A stretch of 64,000 nt of DNA, taken from the NCBI GenBank assembly GCA_964522105.1, contig CAZFVA010000010.1, positions 1 through 64,000 of the forward strand. The letters run 5' to 3'. A program made the translations under genes and the position numbers. This DNA comes from JAGOFO01 sp964522105. GTDB taxonomy: Bacteria; Myxococcota_A; UBA9042; DTJE01. Positions within the stretch are counted from its first letter, which is position 1. Each line of letters starts with the position of its first letter. A model generated the notes under the pieces. The model saw only the letters and a program-made list of their open reading frames with translations, was not told the DNA's origin and ran no database searches. Of the stretch, positions 8,045 to 15,551 are shown piece by piece.

Positions 8045-9010
8045 TCAGGCCGTACGGCGATGGTAACCTGACACAACGGGCACAAGAACGACTGAAAGTA
8101 CAACCAGCACCCCGCCAATAACGCTGTAAAGCGTCAACGGATCGCCGAAGAAAGTAAAGCCAATTATGTATGAAAACAAAGGGTTAAAGAACGAAAACGG
8201 ACTGACCATCGACGCCCTGCCCCGGGCATACGACGACGTCATCAAAAGCTGCCCGACAACACCGCCCGCCCCTACGCCCCCAAGCAACAGCAACTCACGC
8301 GGGCTGGAAAGATGTTCAACGATCATGGCCGGTTGAATGCCGCCGATCCCGGCAATCATAGCCACCGCAATCACGATCACGGCAAAGACCGTGCCCCAGA
8401 CAGAAAAATAGAAAACTATCAGCGGTGACGACTCTGTCTGCGAAAGCTTTTTCACCGTGATGTAGGCCAGTGCCGACAGAACGGCCGAAGCCAGGCCGAT
8501 CGACGCTTCAATACCGGTACTCGTAATGTCAGGACCGACCAGCACAAAGACACCGACAAACGCCAGCAACGCCAGCGGCAGAACCCTGGTCGCCCTGTGC
8601 TCCTTCAGAAGAAGCGCCGAAAAGATGACGGTAAAAACCGGGGATGTGAAGTTCAGGACGACCGCAGTCGAAAGCGGCAGTTTTTCGATGGCATAGAAAA
8701 ACAGAAACATGGCGCAGAAACCAAGCAGGCTGCGCTGAAACAGCAGCCAGTGCTTCTTTGAGCGAAGCGTACCAACCTGATAAAGCACGATCAACCCAAG
8801 GGGAATAACGCCGATAAGGCTGCGGAAAAACAGGGAAACAAGGAACGGCATGCTGCCCGTCGAAGCCTTGACACACGCGCCCATCAAAGAAAACGACAGT
8901 GCCGCCGCGACCATCAACATTACTGCAAGCACCGGGGTCGAACCGCCCAGCGTCTGCCTGTTAATTGCCTGACTGTACATGGCCCGGCGTCTGATAAATT
9001 CGGTAATCAT
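8045..9010 (-). CDS. DMT-superfamily permease (EamA domains)
   Basis: About 321 residues with ten predicted membrane helices arranged as two EamA repeats (about residues 27-160 and 170-310). Typical elements are 'FSLMGACVKAS', 'FFRSLIGVIPLGLIVL', 'LSTAVVLNFTSPVFTVIFSALLLKE' at the end of repeat one, and 'SPFSFFNPLFSYIIGFTFFGDPLT' in repeat two. EamA proteins export or import small metabolites; the substrate cannot be read from sequence. The start overlaps the cutA stop as ATGA (9007-9010), so the two are co-transcribed. Confidence 0.88.
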   Translation of the reverse strand: MITEFIRRRAMYSQAINRQTLGGSTPVLAVMLMVAAALSFSLMGACVKASTGSMPFLVSLFFRSLIGVIPLGLIVLYQVGTLRSKKHWLLFQRSLLGFCAMFLFFYAIEKLPLSTAVVLNFTSPVFTVIFSALLLKEHRATRVLPLALLAFVGVFVLVGPDITSTGIEASIGLASAVLSALAYITVKKLSQTESSPLIVFYFSVWGTVFAVIVIAVAMIAGIGGIQPAMIVEHLSSPRELLLLGGVGAGGVVGQLLMTSSYARGRASMVSPFSFFNPLFSYIIGFTFFGDPLTLYSVIGGVLVVLSVVLVPVVSGYHRRTA

Positions 9011-9330
9011 GGTTTTGTTGACTCTGACCGGACCCAGTCCAGATAAGCCGGATTGCCGCTTTCAATTGGAATTACAATAACTTCAGGCACTTCGTAAGGA
9101 TGAATGGCACAGACCTGCGCAATCACTTCGTCAACGCGCCCGACGACAGTCTTTATGACCAGCAGAAGTTCGCTGTCCTTTTCCACAACGCCCTTCCAGC
9201 GATACGTTGAAATCAACCCCGGTATCACGTTGACACACGCCGCAAACCCGCCACTTACAAGATGATTTGCCACAGTTTCGGCGACTTCGGCGTTTGGAAC
9301 GGTCACCAGAAGCAAGCGCACGTCATTCAT
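9007..9330 (-). CDS. cutA: CutA-family divalent-cation-binding protein
   Basis: A 107-residue trimeric ferredoxin-like-fold protein. Family blocks: 'LLLVTVPNAEVAETVANHLV', 'FAACVNVIPGLISTYRWKG', 'ELLLVIKT', and 'HPYEVPEVIVIPI' with the conserved His-Pro-Tyr-Glu near residue 83. CutA was linked to copper tolerance in E. coli, but its molecular role is still debated. A GGAG lies ten bases before the ATG. It heads a two-gene unit with the DMT permease. Confidence 0.94.
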   Translation of the reverse strand: MNDVRLLLVTVPNAEVAETVANHLVSGGFAACVNVIPGLISTYRWKGVVEKDSELLLVIKTVVGRVDEVIAQVCAIHPYEVPEVIVIPIESGNPAYLDWVRSESTKP

Positions 9331-9411
9331 TAGATGCTCCGTCTTCCCGCAATAATCCCGCCATTGAATGATAATGTAACCAGAAACTGCATAAGTGCTT
9401 GATTTGAAAGG

Positions 9412-10332
9412 TCAGCGGACGACTTTCTTACCGCCCAGGATACCGGTGCGAACGTTAATCAACTTCTTGGGCGCGACTGCCTTTGCGGCAACCTTCTTTG
9501 CCGCAACCGGCTTCGGAGCTTCAACATAGCGCTCGGGGACGACCACGCCAACCAGACGAACCGGGTCTACGACCTTGGCGGTCCGCAGTGATGACGGTCC
9601 CCAGTTAACCGGGGCCGCAAGGACCATGCCGGGCCGGGCCCGCGCGATCGATGTATCCACATTAAATACAACAGGTTCGGCCTTCGGCGTCACGTACCAG
9701 AAAATCCCGGCACCAATCGCAAGAACGACTACAACTACCGCTGCAATGATCCCGCCCTTGCTGCTCTTCTTCGGTTCTTCAACATGAACAGGGGCAATAA
9801 CAGCGGCATCGGCGCCACGTTCAGCTTCTTCCTTGCGCTTCTGGCGTTCTTCATATTCGCGCATCGAGGCATCACGCTTGCGACGTTCTTCCTCGACACG
9901 GGCTCGCGCCTCGACCGCCTTCTGACGCTCTTCTTCTTCACGGGCAAGTTTCTGCGAGTCCTGCTGGACCTTCAGCGAATCCATCAGGGCGACAGTTTCT
10001 GTTTCAACTTCAGTTCTGGTCCTTTCAAGAATTCCCTGAAGGACAGACTTGGAACTTCCCGCAGACTTCGAATCATCGCCACCAATCTTTAACGGCGGCA
10101 AATCAAACGGCCTCGGGGTTCTGGGCGGCGGCGGCGGGGGCGGCGGCGGTGGCATATCCGGCTGCGGTGGCGGAACATCCGGCATCACAGGCATTCCGGC
10201 CGAACCGTCATCAACAGCAGACGGCCCTTCGCCAGCCAATTCTGATTCATCACCAGCCTGATCGTCTGCGACAACCTGACCTGCAACTTCAGCTTCGTTC
10301 GTCGTCTTGTTGTATTTCTTCTTTTTTGCCAT
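9412..10332 (-). CDS. Poly-proline / coiled-coil single-pass membrane protein, unknown function
   Basis: Not a recognised family. The ATG at 10332 (preceded by GGACGAG) is chosen over an in-frame TTG at 10341. The layout is a Lys-rich start, an acidic low-complexity segment, a run of ten prolines near residue 65 encoded by GGC/GGG repeats, a highly charged Glu/Arg/Lys coiled coil (about 110-175), one membrane helix ('IIAAVVVVVLAIGAGIFWYV', about 195-215) and a basic Ala/Lys-Pro C-terminal tail of about 90 residues. By the positive-inside rule the orientation is ambiguous, but the long charged N-terminus suggests it is cytoplasmic. Such architecture recalls scaffolds of polarity, motility or TonB-like energising proteins; this is inference only. 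A promoter with a dyad sits upstream. Confidence 0.7.
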   Translation of the reverse strand: MAKKKKYNKTTNEAEVAGQVVADDQAGDESELAGEGPSAVDDGSAGMPVMPDVPPPQPDMPPPPPPPPPPRTPRPFDLPPLKIGGDDSKSAGSSKSVLQGILERTRTEVETETVALMDSLKVQQDSQKLAREEEERQKAVEARARVEEERRKRDASMREYEERQKRKEEAERGADAAVIAPVHVEEPKKSSKGGIIAAVVVVVLAIGAGIFWYVTPKAEPVVFNVDTSIARARPGMVLAAPVNWGPSSLRTAKVVDPVRLVGVVVPERYVEAPKPVAAKKVAAKAVAPKKLINVRTGILGGKKVVR

Positions 10333-10383
10333 CTCGTCCAACCGGGGAAGGGGTTATTCCCCAAGGTTCATAATGTCCGCCAA

Positions 10384-10412
10384 ATGGTATTGTTGACGCG
10401 TGCATCCGTCAA
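10384..10412 (-). promoter_or_regulatory. Leftward sigma70-like promoter overlapped by a 7-bp dyad
   Basis: Read on the minus strand: TTGACG (10412-10407), a 17-base spacer, then TACCAT (10389-10384), leading into the poly-Pro membrane protein about 50 bases downstream. An inverted repeat GTTGACG-N8-CGTCAAC (10392-10398 / 10407-10413) covers the -35 and half the spacer, the placement expected of a repressor operator. Confidence 0.5.
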
Positions 10413-10457
10413 CCGGCTCATAACACATTATCTATGTTTTCCGGTTCAATCCCAAAC

Positions 10458-11183
10458 TTAATCCCACGAAGCGCAGCCCCATCGTAGAAATTTGGCCCTC
10501 ACGCGCAGCACATTTTCGGGATACGAGAAGTTCGCAGGGATTTTATTCTTCTTTTTTGCATTGTTAGGCATCCCGAATCCGGCGTTGTAAGCCGACAGAC
10601 CAAGGATCAAATCATTTTTATAACGCTTCAGGAAACGCGACAGTATCTGCACCCCGCACCGCGCATTATCAAGCGGGTCAAGCCTGTCGCCACACCCAAG
10701 CCTGTCTGCAGGACCAGGCATTACCTGCATCAACCCGACGGCACCCACACATGACATTGCATTGACGGCCAGGGTACTTTCAACCCGCATGATTCCAAAC
10801 AGGATGCCCGGGTCAATCCCGGCTTCTGTTCCGACAGTCGTTGCAATATCCCAGGCCTGCCGACACGTAATCTTTCTTGGTACAAAGCTGAAAACGTGGC
10901 CGGACCGGCGTTTCGTGGTCTGCCAGGAAGCGTTCGTTCTTACGTATCCAGATGGAAGCTCAATCGTCCGACGTGTCTGGATATCCGGGGCCGACTCAAT
11001 CGAGCGTATCGAAGACACAAGACTTTCCCCGGCTGCCCCGAAACGGTCAACATTACCGGCTCCAGGCACCTGGCCGTATTCCGGGCCCTGCTGATAAGTG
11101 GTGGCGCAACCTGAAAACAGGCCGGTTACCACGACAGCCAACAGGGCCGCTCGCCCAAACACTGGTTTTGAACCGGAACCCAT
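10458..11183 (-). CDS. SLT-type lytic transglycosylase lipoprotein
   Basis: A membrane-bound murein lytic transglycosylase. The ATG at 11183 is preferred over 11261: it has a GGAG and starts a lipoprotein signal ending LFSGC (Cys about 26). The C-terminal half is the SLT/goose-lysozyme-like fold: 'GIDPGILFGIMRVESTLAVNA' with the catalytic Glu in R-V-E-S, 'GAVGLMQVMP', 'DPLDNARCGVQILSRFLKRY' and 'LILGLSAYNAG'. It cleaves the MurNAc-GlcNAc bond with 1,6-anhydro product formation. It is divergent from the NlpC/P60-like gene at 11293, with about 110 bp shared upstream DNA; the two could be co-regulated wall enzymes. Confidence 0.9.
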   Translation of the reverse strand: MGSGSKPVFGRAALLAVVVTGLFSGCATTYQQGPEYGQVPGAGNVDRFGAAGESLVSSIRSIESAPDIQTRRTIELPSGYVRTNASWQTTKRRSGHVFSFVPRKITCRQAWDIATTVGTEAGIDPGILFGIMRVESTLAVNAMSCVGAVGLMQVMPGPADRLGCGDRLDPLDNARCGVQILSRFLKRYKNDLILGLSAYNAGFGMPNNAKKKNKIPANFSYPENVLRVRAKFLRWGCASWD

Positions 11184-11292
11184 CAGAACTCCGCAATAAA
11201 TTACCCCGGGGGGCTTCCACACGGAACAGGATTCACAAGCCACGCAATGCGTGACCTTCACCCTGCAACATGAATGGTTCTATCATGAAAAG

Positions 11293-12282
11293 ATGAGTCG
11301 GTTAAAAAGCACATCACTTTTTTTATTTACACGAAGCCTGATTCCGGCGGCGGCAGCTGTCCTGATCACGGCGACAATGCTGCCTTTCACAGCCCTGGCG
11401 CAACAAACAATCGCGATAATCCCCCACCCGCAGATTGGCAGCGGCGACCTGCGAACCGAAGTGACCGCATCGGCAAAAAGACTTGTCGGGCTTTCAGAAT
11501 CGTTCAATCCCAATTCATTCATTGCCCACATTCTTTACGTTAACGGCCTGATGTCAAAAGACATGCTGCCACTGAATTCATGGGCAAGGTCACTGTCGCG
11601 AAAACTTGATCGTCGCGGGGTCCTGACTTCAAAGAACAGTCCGAAACCTGGCGATCTTGTATTTTTCAGCCTGTCCGCAGATGCGCCACACTCGTCAAAA
11701 GCCTCGGAACAGACGGTTGCAGTCGTTGAAAAGGTCAGGGGCGATCTGGTGACGTTCATATATGCCGGGTCGTCCAAGGTGACGCGGGGCACGCTTGCCC
11801 TTTCGGAAAAAAAGGCGACTCAGACGAAGTTCCTGCAGTGCACTGAAAAAGTTACGGTTAAAGACACTTCATCTAAAAAATCAGGCAGTAAGTCGGGAAA
11901 GAAGAAAGGCAAAAGCGGAAGCAAGGACAAAAAGAAAGGGAAAGGTCAGAAAACGACTACAAGATCGCTGCCCTGCACTGCCCGGGACCTTCTGATTGGA
12001 TTTGCGGATATTGAAGTTGCAGCCCTGACATTGAACCACATTCCACCTGCTTCCGATCTGAACCGGGTTTCGGGCACATCAACCGAAACTGACGATGCGT
12101 GCGAATCCGACGAAGCTGGCGATCCTGATACCGATGCGCCACCAACAGGCACGCCACCAACGGACGCACCTGAAAAAGACAATCCTGAAATCGAACCGGT
12201 CCTGGACACTGGAACCGGGACACCCGTTGAACCAATGGACAACAAACTGGACCGGATACTGAAGGACGATGGGGCTGACTGA
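11293..12282 (+). CDS. Secreted NlpC/P60- or CHAP-like protein with Lys-rich linker
   Basis: About 329 residues from the ATG at 11293 (GAAAAG upstream; an earlier in-frame ATG at 11251 would bury the signal peptide). The signal peptide ends near ALA-QQ. Residues about 60-170 resemble a papain-like amidase: a helix with 'FIAHILYVNG' where the nucleophile helix would lie, 'SPKPGDLVFFS' (a typical NlpC/CHAP strand) and a 'TVAVVEKVRGDLVTFIYAG' strand where the catalytic His strand would lie. The canonical Cys and His are not evident at their usual places, so it may be an inactive homologue. A very Lys/Ser/Gly-rich stretch (about 190-225) and a Pro/Thr/Asp-rich tail follow. Its TGA abuts the stop codon of the convergent helicase gene. 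Confidence 0.65.
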   Translation: MSRLKSTSLFLFTRSLIPAAAAVLITATMLPFTALAQQTIAIIPHPQIGSGDLRTEVTASAKRLVGLSESFNPNSFIAHILYVNGLMSKDMLPLNSWARSLSRKLDRRGVLTSKNSPKPGDLVFFSLSADAPHSSKASEQTVAVVEKVRGDLVTFIYAGSSKVTRGTLALSEKKATQTKFLQCTEKVTVKDTSSKKSGSKSGKKKGKSGSKDKKKGKGQKTTTRSLPCTARDLLIGFADIEVAALTLNHIPPASDLNRVSGTSTETDDACESDEAGDPDTDAPPTGTPPTDAPEKDNPEIEPVLDTGTGTPVEPMDNKLDRILKDDGAD

Positions 12283-14235
12283 TTAAATTACTGTGACCAC
12301 CGCACGCGGAAGCTCGGACAGAAAAACTGAAGGCATGTTCGATTCAATCTGACCACGCTGCATTCTGGTTCTGGCATACGACAGGTACAAAACGTCACGG
12401 GCCCGCGTCATGGCAACGTACATCAGACGCCTTTCTTCTTCGGTAGCATCTCTGTCATCAGCGCCGGCAGATCCGATCTGGCGACGATGATCCTGCCGCC
12501 TTTGAAGCGGGAAGAGCCCCTGCTCGAGCCCGCACACAAAAACACAATCAAATTCAAGACCTTTGGCCGCATGAACCGTCATCAAACTGACTGCATCGTC
12601 ACCGACAGCTTCATCAAGCGGCTGAACAAGCGCGACCTTGTCCAGAAACGCCGCGATCCCGCGTTCACCGGTTTCAACCATGAACTGCCTTACCGAGTTC
12701 ATCAATTCATCAAGGTAATCAAGGCGCATGCGACTGTCTTCACTTTCGTCCGCTTCAAGAACGGCCCGGTACCCGGTATCTTCAATAACTTTTTCAACGA
12801 CATCTATGGCTTCATGGCTTCGCGCAAACTGGGCCAGCTTGATAATCATCTCGACGAAACCGCGAATTTTGGCCTGCTGAGCCTTGCCCGACTGGTCACC
12901 GACCTCGGCCAGCGCCTGCATCAACGGTTCGCCGGTCGCTTCGGCCCTCTGCCGCGCCTTCGCCATCGTCACTTTACCGATGCCACGCGCTGGAACATTA
13001 ACGACCCGGTCCAGACTGATTGAATCCATCGGATTCACCAGCAGCCGCAAATATGCAATAATATCTTTAACTTCCATGCGCTGATAAAACCGCATGCCGC
13101 CAAACACCCGATATGGAATCCGTTCGCGACGCAAAGCGTCTTCAAACAGTCGGGACTGCGCGTTAGTCCTGTAAAAAACAGCCATCCCCGAATATGGAAC
13201 GCCACGCTTGAAGCGCGACTTCATCTCATTAACTATAAATGATGCCTCGCGAACTTCATTGATGGCGCGATGAACAACCACATTTTCACCGGGGCCCCTT
13301 ATGGCGCACAGATCCTTGGGGTACCGGTTGCGGTTGAATCCTATTACTTTAGAAGCGGCCTTCAGAATTGACTCTGTTGAACGATAGTTACGCCCCAGAA
13401 CAACTTTGGCCGTATTCGGAAAATCATCAGCAAAATTAAGGATATTGGCGACACGCGCACCGCGCCACGAGTAGATTGACTGGTCGTCATCGCCGACAAC
13501 ACAGATATTGCGGGAAGGCCCGCAAAGCAGCTTCAGGAATTCAAACTGAGCGATGTTCGTATCCTGAAACTCATCAACGATTATGTGGGAAATTCGCGAC
13601 TGCAGGTCCAGGCGCACGTCTTCATGTTCGCGCAGCAGCTTCAGCGCCATGACCAGAAGGTCGCCGAAGTCCATCGCCCCGGCCTTTTTCAACGCCGCCT
13701 GATACGTCACAAACAAATCGGCGGCAAATATTTCGGACGACGTGCGCGCTTCGGGGGGCGTCAGAAGTCCGTCATTTTTAAGCCGATCGATGTACGACGA
13801 CAGGTGTCGGGCCTGTTCTTTCGGGACACCCATGTCTTCCAGTATCAGCTTGATCATCCGTTCTGAATCGTCGTCATCATAGACGACAAAATCAGACGGA
13901 AATCCCAGTTTTGCAGCATGAATGCGAAGCAGGCGCAGGCAGACCGAATGAAACGTCCCCATCCAGCGTGGAGTTGCATCACCGTCAAGCAGGCGGCGGA
14001 CGCGCTCACGCATCTCTGCCGCAGCTTTATTGGTAAAAGTCACGGCCATGATGGAATCGGGATGGACCGCCCTTTCACGAATAAGCCATGCAATCCGATG
14101 GGTTATCGCACGGGTCTTTCCAGATCCAGCCCCTGCCAGAATCAACAGAGGCCCGGCTGGATGCGTCGCGGCTGTGTACTGATCAGTATTAAGTCCGGCA
14201 AGAATTTCGCCACGGGGATTTGTCTGCATCTTCAC
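12283..14235 (-). CDS. UvrD/PcrA/Rep-type superfamily 1 DNA helicase
   Basis: A 3'-5' SF1A helicase of about 650 residues. All motifs are visible: Walker A 'LAGAGSGKT' (about residue 32), Ia 'MAVTFTNKAAAEM', II 'IIVDEFQDTN', III 'VVGDDDQSIYSWRGA', IV 'LGRNYRST', V 'LMTVHAAKGLEFDCVFVCGL' and VI 'RRLMYVAMTRARD'. It ends soon after motif VI, so the C-terminal Tudor-like RNA-polymerase-binding tail of PcrA/UvrD is missing, as in Rep-like proteins. The start is GTG at 14235, overlapping the upstream gene's TGA as GTGA; an ATG two codons in is possible. Role: replication restart or repair. Confidence 0.95.
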   Translation of the reverse strand: MKMQTNPRGEILAGLNTDQYTAATHPAGPLLILAGAGSGKTRAITHRIAWLIRERAVHPDSIMAVTFTNKAAAEMRERVRRLLDGDATPRWMGTFHSVCLRLLRIHAAKLGFPSDFVVYDDDDSERMIKLILEDMGVPKEQARHLSSYIDRLKNDGLLTPPEARTSSEIFAADLFVTYQAALKKAGAMDFGDLLVMALKLLREHEDVRLDLQSRISHIIVDEFQDTNIAQFEFLKLLCGPSRNICVVGDDDQSIYSWRGARVANILNFADDFPNTAKVVLGRNYRSTESILKAASKVIGFNRNRYPKDLCAIRGPGENVVVHRAINEVREASFIVNEMKSRFKRGVPYSGMAVFYRTNAQSRLFEDALRRERIPYRVFGGMRFYQRMEVKDIIAYLRLLVNPMDSISLDRVVNVPARGIGKVTMAKARQRAEATGEPLMQALAEVGDQSGKAQQAKIRGFVEMIIKLAQFARSHEAIDVVEKVIEDTGYRAVLEADESEDSRMRLDYLDELMNSVRQFMVETGERGIAAFLDKVALVQPLDEAVGDDAVSLMTVHAAKGLEFDCVFVCGLEQGLFPLQRRQDHRRQIGSAGADDRDATEEERRLMYVAMTRARDVLYLSYARTRMQRGQIESNMPSVFLSELPRAVVTVI

Positions 14236-14756
14236 AATCTGACGAACCAGAAGTCATCGACCTGAATCATACGGACCCGCATCGAAAAGTATTCAATTCC
14301 CCGGGGCGTTTCAACGGCAATTCTGGCATCAACCGTGGCTGGATCATCAAGCGTGCGGATAGACAGATAATCCAACTGGCCATACGAAATGGCGTCCTTG
14401 ACTTCAGGATGAGTCCTGAACGTCCGGTCCATCAAAAATTCAAAAAACTTGATTGTCGGAACAGCCCTGAGTGCGGCCGGATCTTTTTCATCAAGAAAAG
14501 ACCACAGATCCCGACGGAATTCGGCTGAAGTTGACGCCTTGTTGATGGCACTGACGCGCAGGGAATGAAGGTCCTCGGGATAAACCCGTCTGGCCGCACT
14601 TTCCCAGCGACCGGCACGCAGATCCGCGACATAACTGATGAAAGCCTCGCGGACACGGGCCCTTTCGGGATTATAGACGGTAATCACCACCGTTATTGCT
14701 GCCACCATAAGGATGGCTATCAATATCAGCAGCACCTTTGTCGTTATCTTAGTCAA
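14232..14756 (-). CDS. Membrane-anchored protein of unknown function
   Basis: A 174-residue protein, not recognised. One N-terminal membrane helix (about residues 7-29) anchors a soluble, probably periplasmic domain of mixed alpha/beta type that ends with a strand 'EYFSMRVRMIQVDDFWFVRL', reminiscent of NTF2-like/lumazine-binding folds in which a helix pair ('AFISYVADLRAGRWESAARRVYP') precedes a curved sheet. It overlaps the helicase start by four bases, and its ATG is 16 bases past the stop of the upstream 203-residue gene, so the three form one leftward operon. Confidence 0.7.
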   Translation of the reverse strand: MTKITTKVLLILIAILMVAAITVVITVYNPERARVREAFISYVADLRAGRWESAARRVYPEDLHSLRVSAINKASTSAEFRRDLWSFLDEKDPAALRAVPTIKFFEFLMDRTFRTHPEVKDAISYGQLDYLSIRTLDDPATVDARIAVETPRGIEYFSMRVRMIQVDDFWFVRL

Positions 14757-14772
14757 TCAAAACACCGGTTAA

Positions 14773-15384
14773 TCAGTTAACAGGTACCGTCATGATTCCA
14801 CCGGAAACCCGGGCCGGCTCGCGGGAAACGACATCAGCCGTTTCACGGAAACTGGTCGCCGGAGCCCACTGAAGCACGAGCGTCCTGGTTGCAACTCTGA
14901 CCTTCTCGCCGGAAGCCTGCCTGGGCACTACGCCGGTAAGAACCAGTCCTGCAGGAGTCTTACCCTTGTATAACACTTCCCATTTCATCTTGAAAAATGT
15001 GCGCGTATTAATACTGGGCTCGATGCTGTCTTCAATTGAATCAAAGGCAAAGGAATCAAATTCAATTCTGTCGCCTTCAAGGATATACAGCCGACTGACC
15101 GCGGCCAGCGCTTCGGTTTCAGCTTCAGGCAGCGCCAGCGACAGCAGAACAGCCGACCAGCCATTTCCGAATGCTGACAGTTCAACCTGCTCGACAACCT
15201 GATATCCGCGAACTTTCAGCGACTTTTTATTTATTACAGGGCGCACATCGCAGACCTCAGTCTTCGGATTCGGTAATTCCACACCAGTCGGTTCCTGACT
15301 ACCCCGGTCCTGTGCATTTGCAACCGGGGCACAAAGCCCGGTCATAACTGTCAGAGCCATGAAAGTCTTAAGAAATCTGCTCAT
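14773..15384 (-). CDS. Periplasmic protein of unknown function
   Basis: 203 residues with a clear signal peptide (cleavage near ANA-QD) and a Shine-Dalgarno GGAGG six bases before the ATG. The mature part is beta-rich, with alternating hydrophobic strands such as 'YQVVEQVELSAFG', 'LYILEGDRIEFDSF' and 'FKMKWEVLYKG', and a single Cys. No family is recognised. It is the first gene of a leftward operon with the anchored 174-residue protein and the UvrD-type helicase; the operon mates do not reveal its function. Confidence 0.65.
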   Translation of the reverse strand: MSRFLKTFMALTVMTGLCAPVANAQDRGSQEPTGVELPNPKTEVCDVRPVINKKSLKVRGYQVVEQVELSAFGNGWSAVLLSLALPEAETEALAAVSRLYILEGDRIEFDSFAFDSIEDSIEPSINTRTFFKMKWEVLYKGKTPAGLVLTGVVPRQASGEKVRVATRTLVLQWAPATSFRETADVVSREPARVSGGIMTVPVN

Positions 15385-15492
15385 GCATTACCTCCACAAA
15401 AATCGACCGACCGTTTCACTAAGAACACGATCAATAATAAGCGCTCCTATTTCAACACAGGTCGTAAGCTTCGTCAATCGACCCGGCAGCAC

Positions 15493-15521
15493 TTGACCAC
15501 CATCCAGCGGTCGATTAGAGT
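15493..15521 (+). promoter_or_regulatory. sigma70-like promoter of the outer-membrane barrel gene
   Basis: TTGACC (15493-15498), 17-base spacer, TAGAGT (15516-15521). It lies in the 167-bp divergent region between the 203-residue periplasmic protein and the barrel gene, with the predicted start about 25 bases before the ATG at 15552. Confidence 0.5.
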
Positions 15522-15551
15522 AAGGCGCCCGCTAACCAGGCAAATATTCGG

